Source: Erysipelotrichaceae bacterium
GTDB taxonomy: Bacteria > Bacillota_I > Bacilli_A > Erysipelotrichales > Erysipelotrichaceae
DNA: 64,000 nt
Direction of reading: 5' to 3'
Assembly: GCA_017428765.1 (NCBI GenBank)
Contig: JAFRQF010000026.1
Coordinates: 82,540 to 146,539, forward strand
Positions within the stretch are counted from its first letter, which is position 1, and each line of letters opens with the position of its first letter. The position numbers and the translations under genes were made by a program. Positions 12,062-20,291 of this stretch are shown here, piece by piece. The notes under the pieces are model-generated. The model was not told the DNA's origin. It saw only the letters and a program-made list of their open reading frames with translations, and made no database searches.

Positions 12062-12090
12062 ACTATACACCAATCATTTAGCACTGTCAA
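12062..12090 (-). promoter_or_regulatory. Sigma-A promoter of the hrcA-grpE-dnaK-dnaJ operon
   Basis: Leftward TTGACA (12085-12090), exactly 17 nt, TATAGT (12062-12067). The -35 lies inside the upstream CIRCE copy and the start point abuts the downstream copy. Confidence 0.85.
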
Positions 12091-12104
12091 CAAATAAGTG
12101 CTAA
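12078..12104 (-). promoter_or_regulatory. CIRCE operator, upstream copy at the hrcA promoter
   Basis: TTAGCACTG (12078-12086), a 9-nt spacer, then AAGTGCTAA (12096-12104): 8/9 in each arm. It overlaps the -35 box. Confidence 0.9.
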
Positions 12105-12114
12105 ATCTTTTTCA

Positions 12115-12139
12115 AATGAAAAGTCTTCTTTCGAAGACC
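12115..12139 (-). terminator. Terminator of the ftsW-rsmD-coaD operon
   Basis: GTCTTC (12123-12128) and GAAGAC (12133-12138) with a tetraloop that reads GAAA on the minus strand, followed by TTTTC. It lies 13 bp after the coaD stop. Confidence 0.7.
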
Positions 12140-12151
12140 CTCAGATACATC

Positions 12152-12631
12152 CTATTTATATAGTTTTTCCGACACTTCTTTGATGATCCTGGCCGGGATA
12201 TAATCCGAAATATCGCCATTGAAGGAAGCGATCTCCTTGGCCACGGAAGAAGAAAGGAAAGACAGTTCCGGCTTGGCGACCATGAACACCGTCTCGATAT
12301 TATTGTTGAGATTCATGTTCGCTGTCGCCAGGGCAAGTTCGGATTCATAATCGGAGACAGCGCGTATGCCCCTGACGATGATGCGGCAGCCGTGACGTTC
12401 CGCCAGATCGACCGTAAGGCCTTCACCGATCACCACTTCCACGTTTTCAAGACCCTCGACACATTTTTCGATCATCTGCTTTCTTTCTTCTTTTGTGAAA
12501 GTGCAGGTCTTCGAACGGTTCTCCATCACAGCGACGATCAGATGGTCATAGATCTTGGCACCGCGCAGGATGACATCAAGATGTCCGACCGTGATCGGAT
12601 CGAAAGTTCCCGGATAAATGGCTTTGATCAT
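12152..12631 (-). CDS. coaD: Phosphopantetheine adenylyltransferase
   Basis: A 159-residue enzyme that makes dephospho-CoA from 4'-phosphopantetheine and ATP, the penultimate step of CoA synthesis. It shows the nucleotidyltransferase signature YPGTFDPITVGHLD at the N terminus (the TxGH equivalent), the RGIRAVSDYESELALATAN segment, and the C-terminal FLSSSVAKEI that replaces the ISSTxVR motif. It starts 4 bp after rsmD, an order (rsmD-coaD) conserved in Firmicutes. coaE, the last CoA step, is at 19.7-20.3 kb. Confidence 0.96.
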   Translation of the reverse strand: MIKAIYPGTFDPITVGHLDVILRGAKIYDHLIVAVMENRSKTCTFTKEERKQMIEKCVEGLENVEVVIGEGLTVDLAERHGCRIIVRGIRAVSDYESELALATANMNLNNNIETVFMVAKPELSFLSSSVAKEIASFNGDISDYIPARIIKEVSEKLYK

Positions 12632-12635
12632 AAAT

Positions 12636-13178
12636 CTAGTCTCCTTTTTCGTAATAAAGCAGTTTATTGATCCCGTAACGTTTCTCTTTATATAAGGATA
12701 GACCGCAGATCTTTTCAGGCAGAGAAGTCTCCTTCTCCGCTTCCACGATCACAGTCCCGTCCCGTTTCAGCATCTCATAGGAATCGATCAGTTCAAAGAC
12801 CTTCTCATATTCCTTGAAGGCATATGGCGGATCGATATAGATATAATCGAATTTTCTGTCTTTTAAAGCGGAAAGACAGGCCGCATAATCCAGGTTGCAG
12901 ACTTCCCTTTCCTCTTTGACCTTTTTCAGGTTTTCCCGGATGATCCTTACGGCATCCTTATTTATATCATTGAAGACGACTTCGCTCGCTCCTCTTGACA
13001 GAGCCTCGATGCCGATCGCACCTGTTCCGGAAAAAAGATCCAGGAGGCTTGAATCCGAATAGATCTGTATCGAAGAAAAAAGCGCCTCCCTGACCATGTC
13101 TCTGGTAGGCCTTGTGATGTCTTCACCCTGCAAAGTCTTCAAAGGCGTGCGCTTATACTTTCCCGCTATGATCCTCAT
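12636..13178 (-). CDS. rsmD: 16S rRNA (guanine(966)-N(2))-methyltransferase RsmD
   Basis: A 180-residue Rossmann methyltransferase. The SAM loop is LDLFSGTGAIGIEALSRGA, the catalytic motif is DPPYAFKEYE, and the N-terminal MRIIAGKYKRTPL is the family hallmark. It overlaps the end of ftsW by 26 nt and precedes coaD, so translational coupling is likely. Confidence 0.95.
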   Translation of the reverse strand: MRIIAGKYKRTPLKTLQGEDITRPTRDMVREALFSSIQIYSDSSLLDLFSGTGAIGIEALSRGASEVVFNDINKDAVRIIRENLKKVKEEREVCNLDYAACLSALKDRKFDYIYIDPPYAFKEYEKVFELIDSYEMLKRDGTVIVEAEKETSLPEKICGLSLYKEKRYGINKLLYYEKGD

Positions 13179-14325
13179 CGCTTTCCTTTCTGAGTCTGAC
13201 CATCTCGTTCTGTGCCAGACCCAACGCTGCCATACAAGCCATCAGAGAAGAACCGCCCGAGGAGATCATCAGCAGCGGAACGCCTGTCAAAGGGATCAGC
13301 CCGCTGACACCGCCGACGTTGAGTATGAAATGTAAGATGAAATACATGAACACGCCAAGAAGCGTGACCTTGCCGATCGTCGAATTGGATTTGAGCGAAG
13401 CCGATATGATCGGAAACAGCAGGAGCCCGTACAGAACGATGATGACCAGGAATCCCACGATGCCTAACTCTTCCACGATGACCGGCAGGATGAAGTCGTT
13501 GTCCGGGTTCGGGAAGTTCATATATTTATGGATGGAATTGCCATAACCCAAGCCAAACCAACCGCCGTTGGCAAAGCTCACCAGCGACATGATGATGTGA
13601 TAGCCGTTGTCATACTGGTATAAGAACGGATCGGCAGCAGCCAGGAAGCGTCCGACCATGTAGTTGTCCGCGTGCTTCTTTAATATCTCCGTCACAGGCG
13701 GGGACAAAGCGATGAAAGCCAAAGCGATGACGCCAATGACAAGAAGCGTCATATAGTTCTGATATTTTCTTAATTCCTTGTATCTTGGGATCATGGCCAT
13801 GCAATAGGACATGACAAACAGAACGACCGCCGAACCTAAGTCGTGCTGCCAGCCAAGGATGATCAGAGTATAGAAGAGCACACAGCCGCAGTACCACCAG
13901 AAGAACTTCACGTTGTTTTCTTTCCTGTCATGACATAACATGCAGCAGGCAAAAAGGATCATGAAAACCTTGGCAAATTCCGAAGGCTGTATCGTGGCGA
14001 TCGAACCGATCGGGATCCAGGCATAGGCACCGTTGATCTGTCCGAAGAAACGGCAGGAGATCAAAACGGCGGCAATACCGAGATATGCGATACCGCACGG
14101 GATCACGCCGATCCTTTGCAGGCGAAGGTTTGCCATGGTCAGATAGGCGATGATGCCGGCCAAAACGAAAACGGCCTGTTTGATGATGACTGTAGTCAGA
14201 TACGATGTATCTCCGGCGGAATTGCCCATCTCGGCAGAAACGATCATCAGCGATCCGAATCCCATCAGGGCAAAAGCCGCAAAGGCAACGCGCTTATCTC
14301 CCAGCGCGATCTTGTTGCTTAGCAT
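13153..14325 (-). CDS. ftsW: SEDS peptidoglycan glycosyltransferase FtsW (FtsW/RodA/SpoVE family)
   Basis: A 390-residue polytopic membrane protein with about ten transmembrane helices; it polymerises lipid II. SEDS landmarks are GAYAWIPIG...IQPSEFAK in the middle, LGWQHDLGSAVVLF with the catalytic-loop Asp, NDFILPVIVEELG, and the C-terminal GLIPLTGVPLLMISSGGSS. Adjacency to rsmD-coaD matches the Bacillus ftsW neighbourhood and favours FtsW over RodA. The ATG lies 6 nt after an extended -10 box with no ribosome-binding site, so a leaderless mRNA is likely. Confidence 0.88.
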   Translation of the reverse strand: MLSNKIALGDKRVAFAAFALMGFGSLMIVSAEMGNSAGDTSYLTTVIIKQAVFVLAGIIAYLTMANLRLQRIGVIPCGIAYLGIAAVLISCRFFGQINGAYAWIPIGSIATIQPSEFAKVFMILFACCMLCHDRKENNVKFFWWYCGCVLFYTLIILGWQHDLGSAVVLFVMSYCMAMIPRYKELRKYQNYMTLLVIGVIALAFIALSPPVTEILKKHADNYMVGRFLAAADPFLYQYDNGYHIIMSLVSFANGGWFGLGYGNSIHKYMNFPNPDNDFILPVIVEELGIVGFLVIIVLYGLLLFPIISASLKSNSTIGKVTLLGVFMYFILHFILNVGGVSGLIPLTGVPLLMISSGGSSLMACMAALGLAQNEMVRLRKESDEDHSGKV

Positions 14326-14331
14326 AAAATC

Positions 14332-14361
14332 ATTTTATCACAGAGATTGTGGTATTATAAT
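14332..14361. promoter_or_regulatory. Back-to-back -10 boxes for divergent leaderless ftsW and def mRNAs
   Basis: Minus strand: TGATAAAAT (extended -10; core 14332-14337), 6 nt before the ftsW ATG. Plus strand: TATAAT (14356-14361), 6 nt before the def ATG at 14368. Only 42 bp separate the two start codons and both lack a Shine-Dalgarno. The -35 matches are weak. Confidence 0.65.
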
Positions 14362-14367
14362 AGAGCT

Positions 14368-14928
14368 ATGCTTATAAACAACGATACTATAATCAAGGAT
14401 AACGACCCGCTCATCCGAAAAAAATCGGCGGATGTTGTTCTGCCCCTGAACGAAGAAGACAGAACCTTACTGATGGAAATGCTGAAATATGTCGATGAAT
14501 CGACGATCCCCGAGATCGCCGAAAAAGAAAACCTGCGTCCTGCCGTAGGTATTTCCGCCATACAGGTCGGCGTGCCGAAAAAGATGACGGCGATCATCAT
14601 CAAAGACGAAGAAGGAAAAAAGGAATGCGAATATGCCTTGGTCAATCCGAAGATCATTTCCAACTCCGTCGAAAAAGCCTGCTTAAGTTCCGGCGAGGGA
14701 TGTCTTTCCGTCGTCGAAGAACACGAAGGACTCGTCTACCGCTCCGCCAGAGTCAAGGTCAAGGCCTATGATGCATTGAAAAACGAAGAGATCATCATCA
14801 AAGCCGACGGTTATCTTGCCATCGTTCTTCAGCATGAGCTCGATCATTTCAAGGGTATCCTCTTCTATGATCACATCAACACCAAAGACCCGTATCATCA
14901 GGAAGCGGGATCTTTGATTATTGATTAA
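14368..14928 (+). CDS. def: Peptide deformylase
   Basis: A 186-residue metalloenzyme that removes the formyl group from nascent proteins. Motif 1 is GISAIQ (in place of GxGxAAxQ), motif 2 is EGCLSV with the metal-ligand Cys, and motif 3 is QHELDH with the two His and Glu. I chose the ATG at 14368 because the longer frame (TTG at 14347) would overlap the -10 box. From 14368 the mRNA would be leaderless. The length and the GISAI variant resemble the longer type 2 enzymes of Gram-positives. Confidence 0.93.
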   Translation: MLINNDTIIKDNDPLIRKKSADVVLPLNEEDRTLLMEMLKYVDESTIPEIAEKENLRPAVGISAIQVGVPKKMTAIIIKDEEGKKECEYALVNPKIISNSVEKACLSSGEGCLSVVEEHEGLVYRSARVKVKAYDALKNEEIIIKADGYLAIVLQHELDHFKGILFYDHINTKDPYHQEAGSLIID

Positions 14929-14950
14929 TGAAAGTCTTTAGTTTAGAATA

Positions 14951-14978
14951 TTTACATATTCAAAACTGAAAATATAAT
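14951..14978 (+). promoter_or_regulatory. Sigma-A promoter of rnjA
   Basis: TTTACA (14951-14956), 16 nt, TATAAT (14973-14978), then a GGAGG ribosome-binding site before the ATG at 15002. Confidence 0.75.
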
Positions 14979-15001
14979 TCATTTTTGCATATGGAGGTCA
15001 G

Positions 15002-16756
15002 ATGAACAATAAGATAAATCTAACTGCCACGGGTGATAATAGCGCTCGTGGCTATAGTGGTGCTAATTATGACCCGAAAAACGATACATTGGTCTATGCG
15101 CTGGGAGGTCTTGGCGAAGTAGGCAAAAACATGTATTGCTTTGAACACGACGATGAGATCATCGTCATCGATGCCGGTGTAAAATTCCCGGATGATGAAC
15201 TGCTCGGCGTCGATTATGTCATTCCCGACTATACGCACCTGATCAAAAATAAAGAAAAAGTCAAAGCACTGATCATCACGCACGGTCACGAAGACCATAT
15301 CGGAGGCATCCCTTTCCTTCTTCTGGCGTGTCCGATCAAAAAGATCTATGCCCCGCGTTTCGCTAAGGCTCTGATCGAAAAGAAGCTTTCCGAAAGAAGA
15401 AGGCTCGCCAATACGCAAGTCATCGAGATCGACTGCGATTCCGCGATACAGACCGATCATTTCCGTGTCGGCTTCTTCAATACCGTCCATTCCATTCCTG
15501 ACTCTTTGGGTGTTCTGATCAACACGCCGAACGGCAGGATCGTCGAGACCGGCGACTTCAAATTCGACCTGACACCGGTCGGTCAGAATTCCGATTATCA
15601 GAAGATGGCATACATCGGTGCTGCCGGCGTCACCTTGCTGATGTCGGATTCCACCAACGCCGAAGTCGACGGCTTCTCCATTTCGGAGAAACAGGTCGCT
15701 TCCGCCATCAACGACATCATGCGCAAGACTACCGGCAGGATCCTTGTCTCGACATTCGCATCCAACGTCAACCGTCTTGCCCAGATCATCAAAGCCGCCA
15801 AGAAATGTGACAGGAAAGTCGTTGTATTCGGCCGTTCGATGGAAAACGTCGTCGAGATCGGCATGCAGATGAAGACCATCGATGTCCCGGAGGACACCTT
15901 CATCGCACCGGAACTCGTCAATCAATACCCGCCTGAGAAACTGTGTATCGTCTGTACCGGTTCGCAAGGCGAAGCCCTGGCGGCATTAAGCAGGATCGCC
16001 AACGGCTCCCACAAATACGTCAAGATCATCCCGGGTGACACCGTCGTCTTCTCCTCTTCCGCGATACCGGGCAATGCCCTCAATATCGGCGGCATCGTCA
16101 ATCAGCTGATGCGCGGTGGCGCAAGAGTACTGGAAAACAAGGCTCTGTCATCCTTGCATACGACAGGTCATGCTTCCAAGGAAGAACAGAAGCTGATGCT
16201 GCAGCTGATCAAACCGAAATACTTCATGCCGATGCATGGCGAATACAAGATGCTGAAGCTGCACGCCGACTCTGCCGTTGAAACAGGCGTTCCGAAAGAG
16301 AACTGCTTCATTTGCGCAAACGGCGACGCCTTGGTCTTGCACGAAGGCGAAGTCTACAGATCCAATACCAGGATACAGACCGATGCCATCTACGTCGATG
16401 GCAACGACATCTCCGGTCTTTCCACTTCCGTGCTGAAAGACAGAAAGATCCTTGCCGATAACGGTCTGGTGGCAGTGGTCGTCTGTATCGATTCACGCAC
16501 CAACAAGATCCTGTGCAAGCCGGGCATCGTTTCCAGAGGTTTCGTCTATCTGAAAGAGTCACAGACTCTGATCAAGGAAGCGGAAGCTCTGGTCTATGAC
16601 GCACTTCGCAATGCGATGCGTCAGAAAGTGACCTTCGGCGATCTGAAAAACTGCATCAAAAACACACTGGAACCGTTCTTATACGAAAAGACGAACCGCA
16701 ACCCGATCGTGATCCCGGTCATATTGAATCACATCGATGCTTCCAAAAGAGACTAA
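15002..16756 (+). CDS. rnjA: Ribonuclease J
   Basis: A 584-residue 5'-exo/endoribonuclease of the metallo-beta-lactamase/beta-CASP family. It is central to mRNA decay in Firmicutes and processes rRNA ends. The metal site is ITHGHEDHIGG (H94, H96, D98, H99), with further ligands in HSIPDSLG and ETGDFKFD. The beta-CASP domain has VSTFASNVNRL and the C-terminal motifs CTGSQGE and HTTGHAS. An extra N-terminal stretch of about 25 polar residues precedes the core. It follows def on the same strand with its own promoter. Confidence 0.95.
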   Translation: MNNKINLTATGDNSARGYSGANYDPKNDTLVYALGGLGEVGKNMYCFEHDDEIIVIDAGVKFPDDELLGVDYVIPDYTHLIKNKEKVKALIITHGHEDHIGGIPFLLLACPIKKIYAPRFAKALIEKKLSERRRLANTQVIEIDCDSAIQTDHFRVGFFNTVHSIPDSLGVLINTPNGRIVETGDFKFDLTPVGQNSDYQKMAYIGAAGVTLLMSDSTNAEVDGFSISEKQVASAINDIMRKTTGRILVSTFASNVNRLAQIIKAAKKCDRKVVVFGRSMENVVEIGMQMKTIDVPEDTFIAPELVNQYPPEKLCIVCTGSQGEALAALSRIANGSHKYVKIIPGDTVVFSSSAIPGNALNIGGIVNQLMRGGARVLENKALSSLHTTGHASKEEQKLMLQLIKPKYFMPMHGEYKMLKLHADSAVETGVPKENCFICANGDALVLHEGEVYRSNTRIQTDAIYVDGNDISGLSTSVLKDRKILADNGLVAVVVCIDSRTNKILCKPGIVSRGFVYLKESQTLIKEAEALVYDALRNAMRQKVTFGDLKNCIKNTLEPFLYEKTNRNPIVIPVILNHIDASKRD

Positions 16757-16777
16757 GCCCTGAAAACAGGGCTTTTC
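16756..16777 (+). terminator. Terminator of rnjA
   Basis: AGCCCTG (16756-16762), AAAA loop, CAGGGCT (16767-16773), then TTT. It begins at the last base of the stop codon. Confidence 0.75.
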
Positions 16778-16782
16778 AAATG

Positions 16783-16807
16783 AAAAAAGGATACTTGCGT
16801 ATCCTTT
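16783..16807 (-). terminator. Terminator of the trmB-pfkA operon
   Basis: Perfect 9-bp stem AAAGGATAC (16786-16794)/GTATCCTTT (16799-16807), followed on the minus strand by TTTTTTC. The pfkA stop codon (16806-16808) overlaps the stem. Confidence 0.85.
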
Positions 16808-17765
16808 AGACGAGTCTGTCGAATAATCTGTAGAATGCCTTACGGCTGCTTCGCGGCATCGAGACGCATTCTTCGATCGGCATCGAAACGATCTCGTTGT
16901 TGCGGATGCCGACGCAATGCCCGCCGACGCCTGCCACCAGCAGTTCCACCGCCTTGGCACCCATACGGGAAGCCAGGACACGGTCGGACGGAGACGGCGA
17001 TCCGCCTCGCTGGATATGGCCGAGTATCGTAGCTCTGCCGGCAAAACCGGTAACTCTTGAGATCTTGTCAGCCAGTGATTTGACATCGCATACTTTTTCC
17101 GAAACGATGACGATCGCATGATTCTTGCCCTGGTTCTCCAGATATCTGAGTTTCTCCAGGACTGCCTCCTCATCATAACCGGTCTCCGGTGTGATCAGGA
17201 TCTCGGCACCGCAGGAGATACCCGAATAGATGGCCAGGTCACCGCAGCGGTTGCCCATGACTTCGACGACCGAGCAGCGATGGTGGGAATTGGAAGTATC
17301 ACGCAGCTTATCCACGCATTCGACGACCGTGTTCAAAGCCGTATCGAAACCGATCGTATAATCCGTGCCTTCGATATCATTATCGATGGTGCCCGGAAGC
17401 GCGATACAGTTGACGCCGAGTTTTGTCAGGGCATCGGCACCGCGGTAAGTACCGTCACCGCCGATGACGACGACCGCATCGATCTGATTCTCTTTGAGCT
17501 TTTCGACGCCTTTCAGCTGTACGGCTTCCTCTTTGAATTCCGGAAGTCTTGCCGATCCTAAGATCGTGCCGCCTCTGGCGATCGTCTCGGAAACCGAGTG
17601 CTTGTTGAAAGGTTCGTAGAGGCCTTCGACAAGTCCTTTGTAACCGTCGTGGATGCCAACGACTTCGATGCCGTTGGCCAGCGCAGATCTGGTGACTGCC
17701 CGGATGGCAGCGTTCATGCCCGGTGAATCACCGCCGGATGTAAGGATACCAATTTTTCTCAGCAT
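16806..17765 (-). CDS. pfkA: ATP-dependent 6-phosphofructokinase
   Basis: A 319-residue bacterial-type PFK, the committed step of glycolysis. The ATP-binding GGDSPGMNAAIRAVTR is near residue 11, GGDGTYRGA lies around 100, and the catalytic PGTIDNDI is around 125. The fructose-6-phosphate and effector residues lie in EVMGNRCGDLA and LGHIQRGGSPSPSDR. It is the last gene of the eight-gene polA-dnaI unit, 2 bp after dnaI, so glycolytic and replication functions appear co-transcribed. The other glycolytic genes here (fba, gapA) are separate. Confidence 0.96.
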   Translation of the reverse strand: MLRKIGILTSGGDSPGMNAAIRAVTRSALANGIEVVGIHDGYKGLVEGLYEPFNKHSVSETIARGGTILGSARLPEFKEEAVQLKGVEKLKENQIDAVVVIGGDGTYRGADALTKLGVNCIALPGTIDNDIEGTDYTIGFDTALNTVVECVDKLRDTSNSHHRCSVVEVMGNRCGDLAIYSGISCGAEILITPETGYDEEAVLEKLRYLENQGKNHAIVIVSEKVCDVKSLADKISRVTGFAGRATILGHIQRGGSPSPSDRVLASRMGAKAVELLVAGVGGHCVGIRNNEIVSMPIEECVSMPRSSRKAFYRLFDRLV

Positions 17766-17767
17766 AT

Positions 17768-18610
17768 TTATTCCCTCCTCATATTTTTCCCTGACAGGAC
17801 GAAGTCGCTTGCCAGGATATCGATCCTTTCCATGAGCCTTCTGGCGTTCATGAGATTGGATTTTTCTTTTCTGTCATATTGATAGTGCTTCAGCAGTTCT
17901 TCCTTGCTGAGGTTGGAAGTAAAGATCGTGATCAGCTTATTCTCCAGCCGGTAGTCCAGGACGCGGAACAGGATATCGTCTCTGACGAATTCCGAAACGG
18001 CTTCCGAACCGATATCATCGAAGAACAGATAATCGGCCCTCTTGAGACGGTTGATGTTCTTGTCGATCATCTCGACATCCGTCCCGAAATACGACTTCAT
18101 CTCATTGAAGAAGTTGGAAACTTTCACAAAAGCCACCTTCTTTCCCTGCTTCACCAGAGAATTGGCCAGAGCCGTACAAAGATAGGTCTTGCCTGTTCCC
18201 AAGTCGCCGTAGATGTATAATCCCTTATCACTTTTTTCATACAACAGGGCAGCCAGCTTCAGATACAGCTGCTTCTGCTCGGGAGTGTATGTGATGTTTT
18301 CCAGATCGATACCTGCCAGATTGTCAGGAACATCGCAATAGGTATATCTGTCCAATATGACTTTGCGGTTTCTGACTTTCGTCGCATAAGCGCAATACTC
18401 GATCTCTTCAAACAGGACCCCTTCATAGCGCAAATCCAGCCTCTGTCCCTTGCTTTTCTGCCTGCAGGCGAAAAGACCCGGACAGTCCTTACAGAGTTTT
18501 CTTGAATCATAGACCCTCAAAAACTGTGAGAGATGATCTTTGATGCAGTCATCATCCGCACAGATCTTTGAAAGATGTTCATCGTTTTTGATCAGTTCGA
18601 ATTCGTTCAT
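17768..18610 (-). CDS. dnaI: Primosomal protein DnaI (helicase loader)
   Basis: A 280-residue AAA+ ATPase that loads the replicative helicase. The N-terminal helical domain carries a Cys cluster (KLCKDCPGLFACRQ), as in Bacillus DnaI. Walker A is YGDLGTGKTYLC and Walker B is YLFFDDIGSEA. The sensor region is TIFTSNLSKEEL, and ARRLMERI is near the end. It overlaps the upstream dnaB by 4 nt (ATGA), matching the conserved dnaB-dnaI pair. Confidence 0.93.
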   Translation of the reverse strand: MNEFELIKNDEHLSKICADDDCIKDHLSQFLRVYDSRKLCKDCPGLFACRQKSKGQRLDLRYEGVLFEEIEYCAYATKVRNRKVILDRYTYCDVPDNLAGIDLENITYTPEQKQLYLKLAALLYEKSDKGLYIYGDLGTGKTYLCTALANSLVKQGKKVAFVKVSNFFNEMKSYFGTDVEMIDKNINRLKRADYLFFDDIGSEAVSEFVRDDILFRVLDYRLENKLITIFTSNLSKEELLKHYQYDRKEKSNLMNARRLMERIDILASDFVLSGKNMRRE

Positions 18611-19737
18611 TTTTTACCCATCAGTCTAAGAAGCTCTTCCTCTTGCGATGCGCTCATCGTCTCATTGACGCTGGTATCATAGACCGGAAGTTTTTCCTCG
18701 CGCCTGTTCTTCTTTTCATATGGTCTGTTCAGGCGTTCCAGTGCCTGAGCAGAAGTAAGTATATCATTGCGGTGCAGATCGGAAGCGATCGGATAGAGAT
18801 AGTTTTCGATCAGGGAGTTGTTGCAGTTTTTCAGTCCGTGTTCCAGAAGCACATTGATGACCGGAACCGAGAGATGGTAACGCTGCGATAGACGGTAGAT
18901 GATCTTTTTGTCATAATCCGTGACTTCCTTGCCTCCCTGCAAAGACATCAGGAAATTGAGACAAGGCGTATCGTAAGGATCGCCGTCGATCTTCTTATAT
19001 TCGCTTTTTGCGTTCATGCACAGGTAGCGCAGTTCCTTGAGATCGAACTCATTGGTATCGGTCCTGGCCACTCTGGGCAGATATGTGCGCATCTTGTCAT
19101 AAGAGATATTGTATAAGTCGGCAAGGGTCGCCAGCTCTTTCATATTCTCCGGTGTTCTGAAACGCATCGGCAGCAGATTGGAAGAGATGTCCTTGAGAAA
19201 GACATTGACATCAAACATCGTCGGAAACTCGTATCTGCGCACTTCTTTCTTCTTCAGATAAGATTCGTCTTCCGCTTTCCAGTCCTGCAAAGTATCCAGA
19301 GACAGGGTCTGCGAAACATCTTCAAATCCCGCATGATCGGATTCCATATAAATGTCGGACGTCAGTTCGCGATAATACTCGCCGCTGGTCTTCAGGATGA
19401 AATCACGCACCAGGATGTCATCTTTGATGAACTGTTTCACTTCCAGAGGATCGTTGAACACAAAGATATAGCGGTTGTCCTGCTTGAGCGTCTTCAACAA
19501 TCTGTATTCGTTGAGCTTGATGCAATAGAATTCAAAATCATCGATCGACAGATTGAGGTTCATCAGAAGTGAGTTGATCTCCTCAAAAGCGGTCTGGTTG
19601 CCCCGTAAGACGAGATATTCATACATGACCAAAGCTTCTTTTCCGATCAGCGGACCATAAAAAAAGACCAGAGATCTGAGTCTCTCATTGGAAAGCTCCG
19701 TATTGACTTCGATTTTATAAAGGTCTTTTCCTAACAT
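18607..19737 (-). CDS. dnaB: Replication initiation and membrane attachment protein DnaB
   Basis: A 376-residue DnaB/DnaD-type primosome protein (Bacillus nomenclature; not the helicase). It should act with DnaD and DnaI at origin remodelling. The N-terminal winged-helix-like part (ERLRSLVFFYGPLIGKEALVMYEYL) and the C-terminal DnaB/DnaD region (YDTPCLNFLMSLQGGKEVTDYDKKIIYRLS and VINVLLEHGLKNCNNSL) are visible. It overlaps coaE by 7 nt and dnaI by 4 nt. Unlike Bacillus, no nrdR lies between coaE and dnaB. Confidence 0.88.
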   Translation of the reverse strand: MLGKDLYKIEVNTELSNERLRSLVFFYGPLIGKEALVMYEYLVLRGNQTAFEEINSLLMNLNLSIDDFEFYCIKLNEYRLLKTLKQDNRYIFVFNDPLEVKQFIKDDILVRDFILKTSGEYYRELTSDIYMESDHAGFEDVSQTLSLDTLQDWKAEDESYLKKKEVRRYEFPTMFDVNVFLKDISSNLLPMRFRTPENMKELATLADLYNISYDKMRTYLPRVARTDTNEFDLKELRYLCMNAKSEYKKIDGDPYDTPCLNFLMSLQGGKEVTDYDKKIIYRLSQRYHLSVPVINVLLEHGLKNCNNSLIENYLYPIASDLHRNDILTSAQALERLNRPYEKKNRREEKLPVYDTSVNETMSASQEEELLRLMGKK

Positions 19738-20291
19738 AATATTTCTTCAAGCCAGTCATCGACCAGCCGATAGAGGTCATCCAAACTACCATTATTATAT
19801 ATGATTTTGTCAGCTCTTTTTATCTTTTCCGCCACGCTCATCTGACTCTTCAGTCTTGCGGCGGCCTCTTCCTTCGAAAGGCCTCTTAAGATAAGCCGTT
19901 CGATCAGCAGGTCTTCATCCGTCACGACCAGCAGGCTGGTATCAAAATATTTTTCCCAGCCGGCTTCAAAAAGAAGCGGCACTTCCGCAAACAGAGGATC
20001 ATCTTTCCTTTCAAACAGCCTTTTTAAGATCAGCGGATGCATGATCGCTTCGAGCTGTTTCTTCTTTTCTTCATCCGCAAAGACGATGGCTGAAAGCTTT
20101 TCCTTGTTCAGACTCTCTTCGTCAAAACACATCGGAAAGGCCTTCTGTACTTCCCGATAGCCCTCTTCCCCTTTTTCAAGGAGCTTACGGTTTACCTCAT
20201 CGCAATCAAAAACATCGTAGCCTTTTTCCCTGATATATGCGGCAACGGTCGATTTTCCCGACCCGATGCTTCCTGAAACGGCGATCTTCAT
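19731..20291 (-). CDS. coaE: Dephospho-CoA kinase
   Basis: A 186-residue P-loop kinase that completes CoA synthesis. The P-loop is SGSIGSGKSTVA at residues 6-17, the substrate-binding DCDEVNRKLLEKG follows at about 30, and the lid is LRGLSKEEAAARLKSQM. It overlaps mutM by 4 nt at its start and dnaB by 7 nt at its end, in the classical polA-mutM-coaE order. Confidence 0.95.
   Translation of the reverse strand: MKIAVSGSIGSGKSTVAAYIREKGYDVFDCDEVNRKLLEKGEEGYREVQKAFPMCFDEESLNKEKLSAIVFADEEKKKQLEAIMHPLILKRLFERKDDPLFAEVPLLFEAGWEKYFDTSLLVVTDEDLLIERLILRGLSKEEAAARLKSQMSVAEKIKRADKIIYNNGSLDDLYRLVDDWLEEILC

Noticed and set aside
15020..15967. 315-codon minus-strand ORF opposite rnjA
   Set aside because: Fully inside the RNase J catalytic domain on the other strand, with no recognisable domain and no start signals.
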